A stretch of DNA of 25,403 bases from a virus. Under the pieces are notes generated by a model. The model ran no database searches and had not been told where the DNA came from. It saw only the letters and a list, made by a program, of their open reading frames with translations. Below are positions 6,250 to 13,342 of this stretch, in pieces (position 1 is the first letter of the stretch; the number at the start of each line of letters is the position of its first letter). The translations under genes were made by a program, and so were the position numbers. The stretch is from positions 1-25,403 of the IMG/VR virus record IMGVR_UViG_3300037119_000600; one strand, 5' to 3'.

Positions 6250-6461
6250 TGAGTGTACTCGAAGATTTAAGAAACATACGTAAACTTTCCGGCGAGAAGT
6301 TAGGCGCGGATCAAGGACGAGAGATAAAAGTATATCCTAATCGTCGTGCGCCTCGCGAGATACGCGAATATGCAAACCCAATGGTAAATACACCAGACCT
6401 GATGCAGTACATGCGAGAGTTAGAGATGCATAAGGGTATGTTTTCAGATGAACGTGATTGA
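6249..6461 (+). CDS. Hypothetical protein, 70 aa
   Basis: A charged protein of 70 residues with no recognised family. The ATG overlaps the previous stop (TGATG), so it is translationally coupled to the probable small terminase gene; a GTG one codon earlier is less likely. It is rich in Arg, Glu and Met, with a predicted helix at the C-terminus (PDLMQYMRELEMHKGMF). No membrane segment is present. It is the first of a run of small hydrophilic proteins that separates the two terminase genes. Confidence 0.65.
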   Translation: MSVLEDLRNIRKLSGEKLGADQGREIKVYPNRRAPREIREYANPMVNTPDLMQYMRELEMHKGMFSDERD

Positions 6462-6470
6462 GGCGATGTG

Positions 6471-6869
6471 ATGGACGAGGATAGCATTTTATTTCAGGCT
6501 ATGAAGAATGAGATGAATCCTCAGATTGATCAGGCGTCGATGAAGCGATTCATTGGTGCTGAACAATATCCACTTGGAGTCGAGATGAGACAAGGTGGAC
6601 CGGGAGGGTTTGCTAATCCTCTACGAATGGCAAGACCACAGAGTGATTTCGCAGGAAAACCGGCACACGCGAATACTAATCCAGAGTATGTAGCGCCATC
6701 GTGGCGTCCGAAGCAACCACGCGGCCCAGATACAGGTGTTATAGATAGTTATCGGAATTACTGGAGAGCACAAAAATATGTGAATGAGCGCGAGCCATAT
6801 GCACCACAAGATCCAAATGCTGCTCGAAATATGTTACAGAGGCTCAGAGACCTCTTAAAAGGCGAGTAG
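6471..6869 (+). CDS. Small hydrophilic protein, paralogue 1
   Basis: A 132-aa protein of unknown function, paralogous to the next gene. ATG at 6471 has GAGG 7 bases upstream. The N-terminal half is shared: DEDSILFQAMK, a second helix, then LG-V-EMRQGGPGG, NPLR, and DFAG-PA-AN. The C-terminal halves diverge, ending here in a basic helix (NMLQRLRDLLKGE). It has no membrane helix or signal peptide and is rich in Gln, Pro and Met, like the tail of the transglycosylase. A minor virion component or assembly factor is plausible from its place among virion genes. Confidence 0.75.
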   Translation: MDEDSILFQAMKNEMNPQIDQASMKRFIGAEQYPLGVEMRQGGPGGFANPLRMARPQSDFAGKPAHANTNPEYVAPSWRPKQPRGPDTGVIDSYRNYWRAQKYVNEREPYAPQDPNAARNMLQRLRDLLKGE

Positions 6870-6872
6870 GCG

Positions 6873-7322
6873 ATGATGGATGACGAAGATAGCATCTTAT
6901 TTCAAGCGATGAAAGAGCAAATGAATCCGCAGGCTGAACTGGCTGCGATGAAGATGATTCCGCCCGGTAGTCCTTATCAGTTGGGATTGGAGATGAGACA
7001 AGGTGGTCCGGGTGGTGTGGTGACTAATCCTATGAGATCGGCACAGCAACCAACTGATTTCGCAGGTAGACCCGCAATGGCGAACGATAATCCTGCGAGA
7101 GTGAGGCCAGATGTTGCATCAAATTTTAATGATGTCCCAGTGCGTCCATCTGGGAATGTGGTAAATCAATATCAGTCGCAATGGCAGGATCAAAAGTATC
7201 GGAATATGATTAATCAGGCGGCGGCGCAGAATCGTGTTCAGAGTGATAAGACGATAATGGAGACGATTAAGGATTTCTTCAATAAGAATAGGCCGGGTCG
7301 TGGCGATAAGTGGTGGGACTGA
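6873..7322 (+). CDS. Small hydrophilic protein, paralogue 2
   Basis: A 149-aa protein, the second of the tandem pair; the first ends 3 bases upstream. The start is one of two adjacent ATGs (6873 or 6876), with only a weak AGTAGG-type ribosome site. Shared blocks with the first copy are DEDSILFQAMK, LG-EMRQGGPGG and DFAG-PA-AN. The remainder is Asn/Gln-rich and ends in a basic tail with WWD. The stop overlaps the next ATG (TGATG). Retention of the N-terminal half with a free C-terminal half suggests a common partner for the conserved part. Confidence 0.75.
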   Translation: MMDDEDSILFQAMKEQMNPQAELAAMKMIPPGSPYQLGLEMRQGGPGGVVTNPMRSAQQPTDFAGRPAMANDNPARVRPDVASNFNDVPVRPSGNVVNQYQSQWQDQKYRNMINQAAAQNRVQSDKTIMETIKDFFNKNRPGRGDKWWD

Positions 7323-7819
7323 TGCCTAGATTTGGTGCAGAGAATATACCGAATGCTTTGAAGGAGCAATTCCTCCGCGAGATATATAGGGAGGGCATGT
7401 TTAATAATGATCCGATGAATAGATATCCACAGGAATTCGAGCAAGATAATTATATTCGTGGACCGGAGATGCAGTATGGATCGATCAATGAACCTGTGAG
7501 AAATGAGAGAATACAGGGCGGTGTATATGATGATACGAAGAGTGATGCACAGGGGAGGAAAGATAGTCGTCGTAGAGCAGAAGGTTATGCATATTCGAAG
7601 ACACCAGAACTTGTGCCACTACATCGTAATCAATCACCTATACAAGATGAGCAGTCTGAGATTATTCCACCGATGACACGTAATTCGTTAAGAGATGCGT
7701 ATAACCAACTACCTCAAGGTAATCCTAATATACAGTATCCAGGAACGGTGATGCCTGATCCATTCTCATCGCCGCAGATGGACCAACTTATGCAATTCTA
7801 TACAAATGAGGATATCTAA
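7322..7819 (+). CDS. Hypothetical protein, 165 aa, with a shared C-terminal tag
   Basis: Unrecognised hydrophilic protein. ATG at 7322 overlaps the previous stop; a GTG at 7310 is less likely. The N-terminus is a charged helix (ALKEQFLREIYREGMF), the middle is polar and probably disordered, and the C-terminus is proline-rich. The last residues carry MDQLMQFYT (153-161), matching MMQLMSFFT near the end of the transglycosylase (639-647 of 653) at 6 of 9 positions. A shared terminal peptide on two otherwise unlike proteins suggests docking to the same partner. The next gene starts directly after the stop. Confidence 0.7.
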   Translation: MPRFGAENIPNALKEQFLREIYREGMFNNDPMNRYPQEFEQDNYIRGPEMQYGSINEPVRNERIQGGVYDDTKSDAQGRKDSRRRAEGYAYSKTPELVPLHRNQSPIQDEQSEIIPPMTRNSLRDAYNQLPQGNPNIQYPGTVMPDPFSSPQMDQLMQFYTNEDI

Positions 7820-8041
7820 ATGCCTAATACTCCAGCAGTGAGAGCGTCAACAGAGACAAGATCGAAGAAGAATGAAGTGTTTGATAAGACGACGAGTGAT
7901 AGTAATGACAGATTGAAACAGGCGATTGCCGCAGTGATGCAGTCGACTAGTGAAGGTAGAAGTATGTTGGATAATATTAGTACGAAGTTGCAAAAGCAGG
8001 AGAGAGATCAGCATACAAGGGATATGAAGAAGAAAAAATGA
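7820..8041 (+). CDS. Small charged helical protein, 73 aa
   Basis: A 73-aa hydrophilic protein with no recognised family. The ATG follows the previous stop directly, with GAGGAT about 6 bases upstream. Residues 25-65 are likely one long helix with coiled-coil character (LKQAIAAVMQSTSEGRSMLDNI), and the end is a lysine run (MKKKK). It overlaps the next gene by 4 bases (ATGA), which encodes a membrane protein. The pairing suggests they act together, perhaps in lysis or in the virion, but this is inference. Confidence 0.65.
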   Translation: MPNTPAVRASTETRSKKNEVFDKTTSDSNDRLKQAIAAVMQSTSEGRSMLDNISTKLQKQERDQHTRDMKKKK

Positions 8042-8271
8042 GTCCTGTACGCGAGAGCGCAGAAGTTGCTATGAGCTTCATGGATAGCATGAAGACTCAG
8101 CCGCTCGCACTTGCTCTGGTAGTAATGAATTTCGCTCTTGTTGGCTTCATATTTGTGCAGAGTTCACAATTCACAGATCAGAGAAGAGAGAATGTCGCAC
8201 TTTTTATAAAGGTGCAAACTGAGGTGCAGCAACTACTCGCTAAATGTGTAATCCCACCACCAACGAGGTAG
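8038..8271 (+). CDS. Single-span membrane protein, holin candidate
   Basis: A 77-aa protein with one clear membrane helix at about residues 23-41 (LALALVVMNFALVGFIFVQ). This is followed by a charged helix (DQRRENVALFIKVQTEVQQLL) and a short tail with a cysteine near the end. Small phage proteins of this layout are often annotated as holins or holin-like, but one span plus a coiled-coil-like tail also suits a spanin-type or structural membrane protein. The ATG overlaps the preceding stop by 4 bases. A second membrane candidate lies at 10393. Confidence 0.65.
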   Translation: MSPVRESAEVAMSFMDSMKTQPLALALVVMNFALVGFIFVQSSQFTDQRRENVALFIKVQTEVQQLLAKCVIPPPTR

Positions 8272-8275
8272 AGAG

Positions 8276-8656
8276 ATGGCTACTAATCTAAATCCACTTA
8301 CCGGAGCCGCACAAGATCTTAGTAACAATGTAATCCGGAAGCCTGTTACTATTGCGAACGGAGCGACTGTTAGCAGTATTGCGATGATGAATGGTAGTCC
8401 GCTCGTCGGCGTTGATACAGGTGCGCTGACTAGTGTAGCATTTACACTACAGAATAGTATTGATGGTGGATTTAGCTTTAGAAATGTAGAGGATGCGGTG
8501 ACGGGTAATCCATTTTCGATGGTGGTAGAGGCAAATAGGTATCATCACGTAAGTCCACCAATTAGAGGATTGGATTTGGTGAGAATCGTAGCGGGAACTG
8601 CTGAAGGTGCAGCACGTAGTGTAATATTAGTGAGTGATAGACGTAAAGGCGCATAG
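8276..8656 (+). CDS. Putative small structural protein, beta-rich, 126 aa
   Basis: A 126-aa protein rich in Val, Ala, Thr and Ser with alternating hydrophobic residues, suggesting a beta-sandwich (PVTIANGATVSSIAMMNG; DLVRIVAGTAEGAARSVIL). It has no signal peptide and no membrane helix. ATG at 8276 is preceded by GAGGTAGAGAG. It lies immediately before the first fibre gene, whose GTG start overlaps its stop by one base. A virion surface or fibre-associated component is likely from context, but I do not recognise a family. Confidence 0.65.
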   Translation: MATNLNPLTGAAQDLSNNVIRKPVTIANGATVSSIAMMNGSPLVGVDTGALTSVAFTLQNSIDGGFSFRNVEDAVTGNPFSMVVEANRYHHVSPPIRGLDLVRIVAGTAEGAARSVILVSDRRKGA

Positions 8657-10248
8657 TGTTTAAACATCACATAAATACACCGAGATATGCGAAGGACGCT
8701 GCGACGAAGCGGTACGTCGATGATCAGATTGCGAGGGTCGGTAGTGGTGGTGGTAGTGGGAGTGTAGCATGGGTCGATATTACTGGTAAACCTTCTACTT
8801 ATCCGCCTACTGTGCCGATAGCATGGACAGATGTAAGTGGTAAACCGTCCACATATCCACCTTCGACACATAATCATCCGATTAGTGAAGTTGTTAATCT
8901 ACAGACGACATTAGATGGTAAATCACCAGTAGGTCATACACATGCTTATTCATCGTTGACAGGTATTCCTGCGACATTCGCACCTAGCGCACATACGCAT
9001 CCACAGTCGGATGTTACTAATCTCGTATCGGACTTGGCGTTAAAGGCTCCGTTGGCGAGTCCTGCTTTTAGTGGTAATCCCACTGCGCCTACACCGACTG
9101 CTGGTGATAATGATACGAGTATTGCGACGACTGCTTTCGTGACGAATGCGGTAACGGCAGCGGGAGGAGCGAGTCCGAGTAATAGTAATCCGATAATGGA
9201 TAGTGTTGCTGCTCCGGGAACGAGTGCGCTGTACTCGAGAAGTGATCACGTTCACCCGAGCGATACGAGTAGAGAACCGACGATAGCAGCAGGAACGACG
9301 AGCCAGTATTGGAAAGGGAATAAGACGTGGGCTACACTTGATAAGGCGGCAGTGGGATTAGGGAACGTAGATAATACGAGTGATGCGAATAAGCCAGTTA
9401 GTACGGCTCAGGCGACGGCGGATAGTCTGAGAGTGCTGAAAGCTGGTGATGTGATGACGGGATCGTTGGCGTTGGGTTATAGTTCGCCAACTCTAGGGCT
9501 CAATAAGCCTGATGACACTAATAATTCGGTTGTGGGATATAAGAATAGTCTGGCGAGATGGCACCTCTTGTTGGGAAGTTCTCAGCCGGAAAGTGGGAGT
9601 AATGTCGGATCGGACTTTGCACTGGGAAGATGTAATGATGCGGGTACTATTATTGATTATCCGATAACGGTGACGAGATCGAATTCGGGAATTGCGTTAA
9701 ATGGTGATACGTATGTACAGAAGGCGAATGCAACTCTTAATATTAATGCGTCGACTGGGGCACCTTCACTGAAGTACATGATTGGTGGTGGTGAAGTATC
9801 GGCAGTCTATGATAATGCGGGTGGAATCGTTGTAGCTAGTAATGGGGCACATACGCAAGGGATGTATATTACGCGAGGTGCGAGTGCGTGGACTGCGATA
9901 TCTGATCAAAGATTGCCTGAGAAGGTTGGTGCGACTCCATTAAAGATGCTGGATAGAATCGATCAGATACAGGTATATGAGAATACGTATGATGGAAGGT
10001 TGACGCTGTTTGTGATTGCTCAAGAGATGCATAAGTGTCTGCCGCATTTGGTTAAAGTGGGATCGAGTGATGAGAGACATGTGCCGAAAGGTATAGATGA
10101 TCCCGATGCGTGGGGAGTCACGTATGATAGAGCGGGAGTTGCTGCATTACAGTTGGGTAAGGAAGTGTATGAAACATTGTTAGAGAAGATAGCTGATCTT
10201 ACGATGAGAGTCGAACAGTTGGAAAGGATAAAAGATGCCTCCGGTTAG
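8656..10248 (+). CDS. Tail fibre with S74-like chaperone domain
   Basis: A 530-aa fibre that probably binds the host surface. GTG at 8656 has AAAGG 6 bases upstream and gives the usual fibre N-terminus ([11 protein letters not shown]). Residues about 35-120 carry short repeats (GKPSTYPP twice, and His-rich HNHP/HTHP turns); a [20 protein letters not shown] stretch follows. The C-terminal 115 residues match the S74 intramolecular chaperone layout: SDQRL, then [16 protein letters not shown], then [20 protein letters not shown] and a coiled coil. In active S74 domains a lysine follows five residues after the serine; here S416 is followed by P421, with the next lysine at 423. Self-cleavage may therefore be lost. 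The second fibre (21528) keeps the canonical pair. Confidence 0.85.
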   Translation: MFKHHINTPRYAKDAATKRYVDDQIARVGSGGGSGSVAWVDITGKPSTYPPTVPIAWTDVSGKPSTYPPSTHNHPISEVVNLQTTLDGKSPVGHTHAYSSLTGIPATFAPSAHTHPQSDVTNLVSDLALKAPLASPAFSGNPTAPTPTAGDNDTSIATTAFVTNAVTAAGGASPSNSNPIMDSVAAPGTSALYSRSDHVHPSDTSREPTIAAGTTSQYWKGNKTWATLDKAAVGLGNVDNTSDANKPVSTAQATADSLRVLKAGDVMTGSLALGYSSPTLGLNKPDDTNNSVVGYKNSLARWHLLLGSSQPESGSNVGSDFALGRCNDAGTIIDYPITVTRSNSGIALNGDTYVQKANATLNINASTGAPSLKYMIGGGEVSAVYDNAGGIVVASNGAHTQGMYITRGASAWTAISDQRLPEKVGATPLKMLDRIDQIQVYENTYDGRLTLFVIAQEMHKCLPHLVKVGSSDERHVPKGIDDPDAWGVTYDRAGVAALQLGKEVYETLLEKIADLTMRVEQLERIKDASG

Positions 10249-10393
10249 TCAAGCACAACGTAGAGCGATGTACGCAGCGGCTAGTGGTAAGAGTACAATT
10301 GGTATTCCTGCTAAAGTTGGTAAGGAATTCACTGCTGCCGATAAGCCTGGTAAGTTGCCGAAACGTAAGGGTAAGATAAAGAGGAGGAAGTGA
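10235..10393 (+). CDS. Small basic protein, 52 aa
   Basis: A 52-aa protein starting [18 protein letters not shown] and ending in a Lys/Arg-rich tail ([12 protein letters not shown]). The ATG lies inside the end of the fibre gene (overlap 14 bases) with GGAAAGG upstream, and the stop overlaps the next ATG (TGATG). Short proteins with this S-x-A-Q-R-x-A-M-Y-A-A-A start are common in phages by my recollection, with no known function. The basic tail suggests nucleic-acid contact. Confidence 0.75.
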   Translation: MPPVSQAQRRAMYAAASGKSTIGIPAKVGKEFTAADKPGKLPKRKGKIKRRK

Positions 10394-10560
10394 TGCCTAT
10401 AGGACTTATATTCTGGGTTATAATGCTGTTGATCTTGGTGTTTGGTTTCTTGCGTACATCTCCAGCATTTGCTCCCTACTCATGGGGGTGGGATGTTCTC
10501 CTCTATATACTTCTATTTCTGTTGGGATGGCACTCATTTGGTTTTATGATCCGCGCGTGA
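10393..10560 (+). CDS. Two-span small membrane protein, holin candidate
   Basis: A 55-aa very hydrophobic protein with two membrane helices, about residues 5-19 (LIFWVIMLLILVFGF) and 36-52 (VLLYILLFLLGWHSFGF), joined by a Pro/Ser loop (RTSPAFAPYSWGW). The ATG overlaps the previous stop, with GAGGAGG just upstream. Two-span proteins of this size are typical of class II holins, and similar small membrane proteins occur in many phages. No endolysin is adjacent, so the lysis role is unproven. Confidence 0.75.
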   Translation: MPIGLIFWVIMLLILVFGFLRTSPAFAPYSWGWDVLLYILLFLLGWHSFGFMIRA

Positions 10561-10625
10561 AGAGCGTAACGTCACTATGCCTCTGTATCCTGAACGGCCA
10601 CCTGATATATGTAAAGGTTGCTAAA

Positions 10626-10901
10626 ATGAATGAAGCTGATAGGATTAGAAGAGAGCTACTATTAAAGGGAGCGATGATGGAGCAGTCCGATCCTAATCAG
10701 CCTGTACCAATGGCGGGTTACCCTAATCGTCCGGGTGCCTATTCACCATCGCAACTTTATCAAACTCTGCTGAAATCAGGTATTCCAAAAGAAGAAGCAC
10801 GACAGAAGACATTTAATATGATGCAAGAGAATAATGCTGCGATAAATGAGGAGTTGCCTGATCAGACAGAGAAACTGTTCCCGATGGAGGGAGAGTTCTG
10901 A
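10626..10901 (+). CDS. Small hydrophilic protein, paralogue A
   Basis: A 91-aa protein. ATG at 10626 has AAAGG 8 bases upstream; an in-frame start near 10482 would overlap the membrane gene and is rejected. The N-terminus MNEADRIRRELLLKGAMMEQ matches that of the next gene (MSEADRIKRGQQLTGAMREQ) at about 60 percent of positions; the rest is unrelated. The middle is a Pro/Gly linker, then a helix (QLYQTLLKSGIPKEEARQK), then an acidic C-terminus. The stop and the next ATG overlap (TGATG). Function unknown; the layout parallels the pair at 6471-7322. Confidence 0.75.
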   Translation: MNEADRIRRELLLKGAMMEQSDPNQPVPMAGYPNRPGAYSPSQLYQTLLKSGIPKEEARQKTFNMMQENNAAINEELPDQTEKLFPMEGEF

Positions 10902-11227
10902 TGAGCGAGGCTGATAGGATTAAGAGGGGACAGCAATTAACTGGAGCAATGCGCGAGCAGATGTTTCAGGAGGGTATTAAAGGGACAGATTGGTATAAAG
11001 AGTTTGTTGCGAAATATGGCGAAGGGCCTAATCTCCAAGACCCGAACTATGATTATCGGGAGGCATGGGATGCTGGTGTGAGACCTGATGTACGCGATCC
11101 CGGCGATATGATGCTCCACTGGAATAGTCAATTTAAAGGACCTAATCATCCTAATAGATTTGTTCAGGGGATAGATACACATACAGGACAGCCGGTACAG
11201 CTAGTGGAGCCTGAGAACGAAGAATGA
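10901..11227 (+). CDS. Small hydrophilic protein, paralogue B
   Basis: A 108-aa acidic protein sharing the first 20 residues of the preceding gene. The later part (YDYREAW, then DMMLHWNSQFKGPNHPNRF) resembles a small module I recall from other phage proteins, of the form W-x-S-x-F-K-x-P-N-H-P, with no known function. It therefore looks like a fusion of a local N-terminal tag to a more widespread module. There is no membrane helix. A 58-base gap with no clear hairpin separates it from the next gene. Confidence 0.75.
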   Translation: MSEADRIKRGQQLTGAMREQMFQEGIKGTDWYKEFVAKYGEGPNLQDPNYDYREAWDAGVRPDVRDPGDMMLHWNSQFKGPNHPNRFVQGIDTHTGQPVQLVEPENEE

Positions 11228-11285
11228 CCAACCTTCCTTGGACCGGGTTGTACGTAATAGGTCCACACATAATGGAGATTGAACT

Positions 11286-11717
11286 ATGTCTATTGTTAAA
11301 TTGAAGCCCGGAGAAGTTGTCATTGTGTCGGCGGGTGATCCAAATAAGCCGGATCAAGGATTGCCTAAACCCGAAGTGCCAGTCGATCCGGGTTATGGTA
11401 TCGATCTCGGTCTAGGTTGGTTGCATCCAGCGCATCCAATTGCACCGGGTGGTTCTCCCGGTAAACCTACACATCCAATTGTTAAGCCGGGTGAACCGAC
11501 GCATCCGATTGTACTCCCGCCTGAAGGTCCAGTTGATCCGGGTTGGGGAATTGATGAAGATATAGGTTACAATCGTCCCGATAATACGCTGCCACAACCT
11601 ATGCCTCCCGAATATGTACCGAATTGGGAAGTTAAGACAGCATGGACACCGACAACTGGATGGATCGTAGTTGCTGTTCCGACTGGTAACGTTCCGACAC
11701 CGAGCAAGAAACGATAA
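11286..11717 (+). CDS. Proline-rich repeat protein, 143 aa
   Basis: A 143-aa protein dominated by Pro, Gly, His and Ile. Imperfect repeats run through residues 45-85 (LHPAHPIAPGG, PTHPIVKPGE, PTHPIVLPPE), framed by two copies of PVDPG-GID (PVDPGYGID and PVDPGWGID). The C-terminal 40 residues are likely beta (WEVKTAWTPTTGWIVVAV). ATG at 11286 has TGGAG about 10 bases upstream. Such repeats form extended polyproline rods or linkers; similar phage proteins exist in my memory without assigned function. Its stop codon overlaps the AAGGAG that serves the terminase gene. Confidence 0.75.
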   Translation: MSIVKLKPGEVVIVSAGDPNKPDQGLPKPEVPVDPGYGIDLGLGWLHPAHPIAPGGSPGKPTHPIVKPGEPTHPIVLPPEGPVDPGWGIDEDIGYNRPDNTLPQPMPPEYVPNWEVKTAWTPTTGWIVVAVPTGNVPTPSKKR

Positions 11718-11758
11718 GGAGAAAAGTCGGTGGGCTTAAATGTTCACCGACATTTTAT
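11716..11758 (+). promoter_or_regulatory. Shine-Dalgarno, hairpin and start arrangement of the large terminase; possible terminator
   Basis: AAGGAG (11716-11721) is 37 bases from the ATG at 11759, too far for normal initiation. Between them GTCGGTGGGC (11726-11735) can pair with GTTCACCGAC (11742-11751), including two G-U pairs, around a 6-base loop. If folded, the remaining spacing is about 11 bases. The hairpin is followed by ATTTTAT, so it could also act as a weak terminator. The G-U pairs favour a role in plus-strand RNA. Confidence 0.6.
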
Positions 11759-13342
11759 ATGACTAATTATATTGTAAAAGAGGGCGGATTGAATGATCGA
11801 TTCTTCAAATCGAGAGCTAAGATTCGTATTCTTGGTGGTGGGTTTGCTAATGGCAAGACTGCTACAGCATGTATTACAGCTTTGGAGATGGCGAGAGACT
11901 ATCCGGGTAGCAATGGCCTTATGGCTCGCGCGACATACCCCAAACTTAACGACACCTTGCGAAAGGAGTTCATCAAGTGGTGTCCGAAGCAGTGGATCAA
12001 AAACTTTCCACTAGGACAGAATAGCAGCAATATGTGTACGTTGAAGAATGGTACAACTATCAACTTCAGATATATGCAGCAACAGTCGCGTGGAGATGAA
12101 GCAGCGACAAGTAACTTGTTGAGTGCGACTTACGATTGGATCGTTGTGGACCAAATAGAAGACCCGGAGATCGTACATAAGGACTTTCTTGATCTTATGG
12201 GACGACTTCGTGGCTCCACTCCATACACGGGCAACGATCCGACAATGCCTCACACGGGTCCGCGTATGATGATCTTAACTTGTAACCCAACGCGGAATTG
12301 GGTCTACAAGAAGTTGGTCCACCCGTACCATCTATATAAGCAGGCGGGTACGATTATGCCCGATCTGATAGTATTGAGGGACAAAGATGGAAAAGTTGTA
12401 TTCGAAGATGGTAAGCCTAATTTGTTACTGGATGTTATTGAGGGTAGTACGTACGAAAACGCACATGTCTTGGAGCCAGATGTTATTCAGGGACTTGAGA
12501 GCACGTATACTGGGCAGATGAAGGAGAGATTTCTATTAGGTAGATGGGCAGCTTATGAAGGATTGGTGTATCCACAGTATAGTGACATCGTACATACGGT
12601 AGAACATAATGAGATTATGCAATTGTGGGATCGGCTTACAGATCAGGGATATCTTATACCGTTGGTCGATGGCTATGATTTTGGTATTGCTGTTCCTAGT
12701 TGTTACCTTATTAGCTTTGTTGACGATGATGGTAACGTGATTTTAATGGATGGCTTCTATAAGAAGGAGATGGGTATCTTAGAGCAGGCTGATAAGATTA
12801 AGGTCATCAGAAATAAGTGGGGACTTCCTCAAGATCAACAGTGTTGGGCCGATCCTAATATATTTAGGAGATTTGGGAGTAGTGCAGGCAATGTTAATGA
12901 GACAGTCGCTAGTCAATTTGCCAACTTGGGCGTCCCGATGCGTCGAGGGAATAACGATGTACTCGGGGGGATTGTCAAAGTCGGCAGTTATCTCGCTCCT
13001 ACTCGCTTTCATCGTAATCCTTTCAGTGGGGCTTTTGGTGCTCCTCATATATTTATAAGTAGAGATCTAGATTGGTGGATCGATGAGATTGGTGGCTATT
13101 ATTGGGATAAGGATACAAAGGGTGAGAGAGACGATAAACCGAATGATAAAAACGACCATGCGATGGATACTACGAAGTATATGTTGACTAATCTCGATGC
13201 GATTGCGAAGCCCGACCCATTTAGGGATGTAGAGCCTAAATACTTGCAATGGATGGAAGGCGAGTATAGGGTGCATGAAGCGAAGAAATGGCGTCATAGG
13301 AATAGTAGGACACAAGAGATGAGCGAGATTGCAAATGGCTGA
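11759..13342 (+). CDS. terL: Terminase large subunit
   Basis: A 527-aa DNA-packaging motor, about the usual length. The N-terminal ATPase shows Walker A GGGFANGKT (26-34) and Walker B WIVVDQIE with D131 and E134. The C-terminal RNase H-type nuclease shows an acidic motif in DGYDFG (about 306) and a second acidic cluster KNDHAMDTTKY (about 465). The ATP-driven motor docks on the portal and cuts concatemers. The start at 11759 is the first ATG in an open frame but lacks a nearby ribosome site (see 11716-11758). The probable small subunit is 5.5 kb upstream. It overlaps the portal gene by 8 bases. Confidence 0.95.
   Translation: MTNYIVKEGGLNDRFFKSRAKIRILGGGFANGKTATACITALEMARDYPGSNGLMARATYPKLNDTLRKEFIKWCPKQWIKNFPLGQNSSNMCTLKNGTTINFRYMQQQSRGDEAATSNLLSATYDWIVVDQIEDPEIVHKDFLDLMGRLRGSTPYTGNDPTMPHTGPRMMILTCNPTRNWVYKKLVHPYHLYKQAGTIMPDLIVLRDKDGKVVFEDGKPNLLLDVIEGSTYENAHVLEPDVIQGLESTYTGQMKERFLLGRWAAYEGLVYPQYSDIVHTVEHNEIMQLWDRLTDQGYLIPLVDGYDFGIAVPSCYLISFVDDDGNVILMDGFYKKEMGILEQADKIKVIRNKWGLPQDQQCWADPNIFRRFGSSAGNVNETVASQFANLGVPMRRGNNDVLGGIVKVGSYLAPTRFHRNPFSGAFGAPHIFISRDLDWWIDEIGGYYWDKDTKGERDDKPNDKNDHAMDTTKYMLTNLDAIAKPDPFRDVEPKYLQWMEGEYRVHEAKKWRHRNSRTQEMSEIANG

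Noticed and set aside
10577-10624. A 15-codon ORF (MPLYPERPPDICKGC) between the two-span membrane gene and the 91-aa gene
   Set aside because: The ribosome site is weak and the product is too short to judge; the CKGC pair alone is not enough.
11752-11761. Reading the 11726-11751 hairpin only as a terminator
   Set aside because: The T-run is just four long and runs straight into the terminase ATG, so a translational role explains the layout at least as well.
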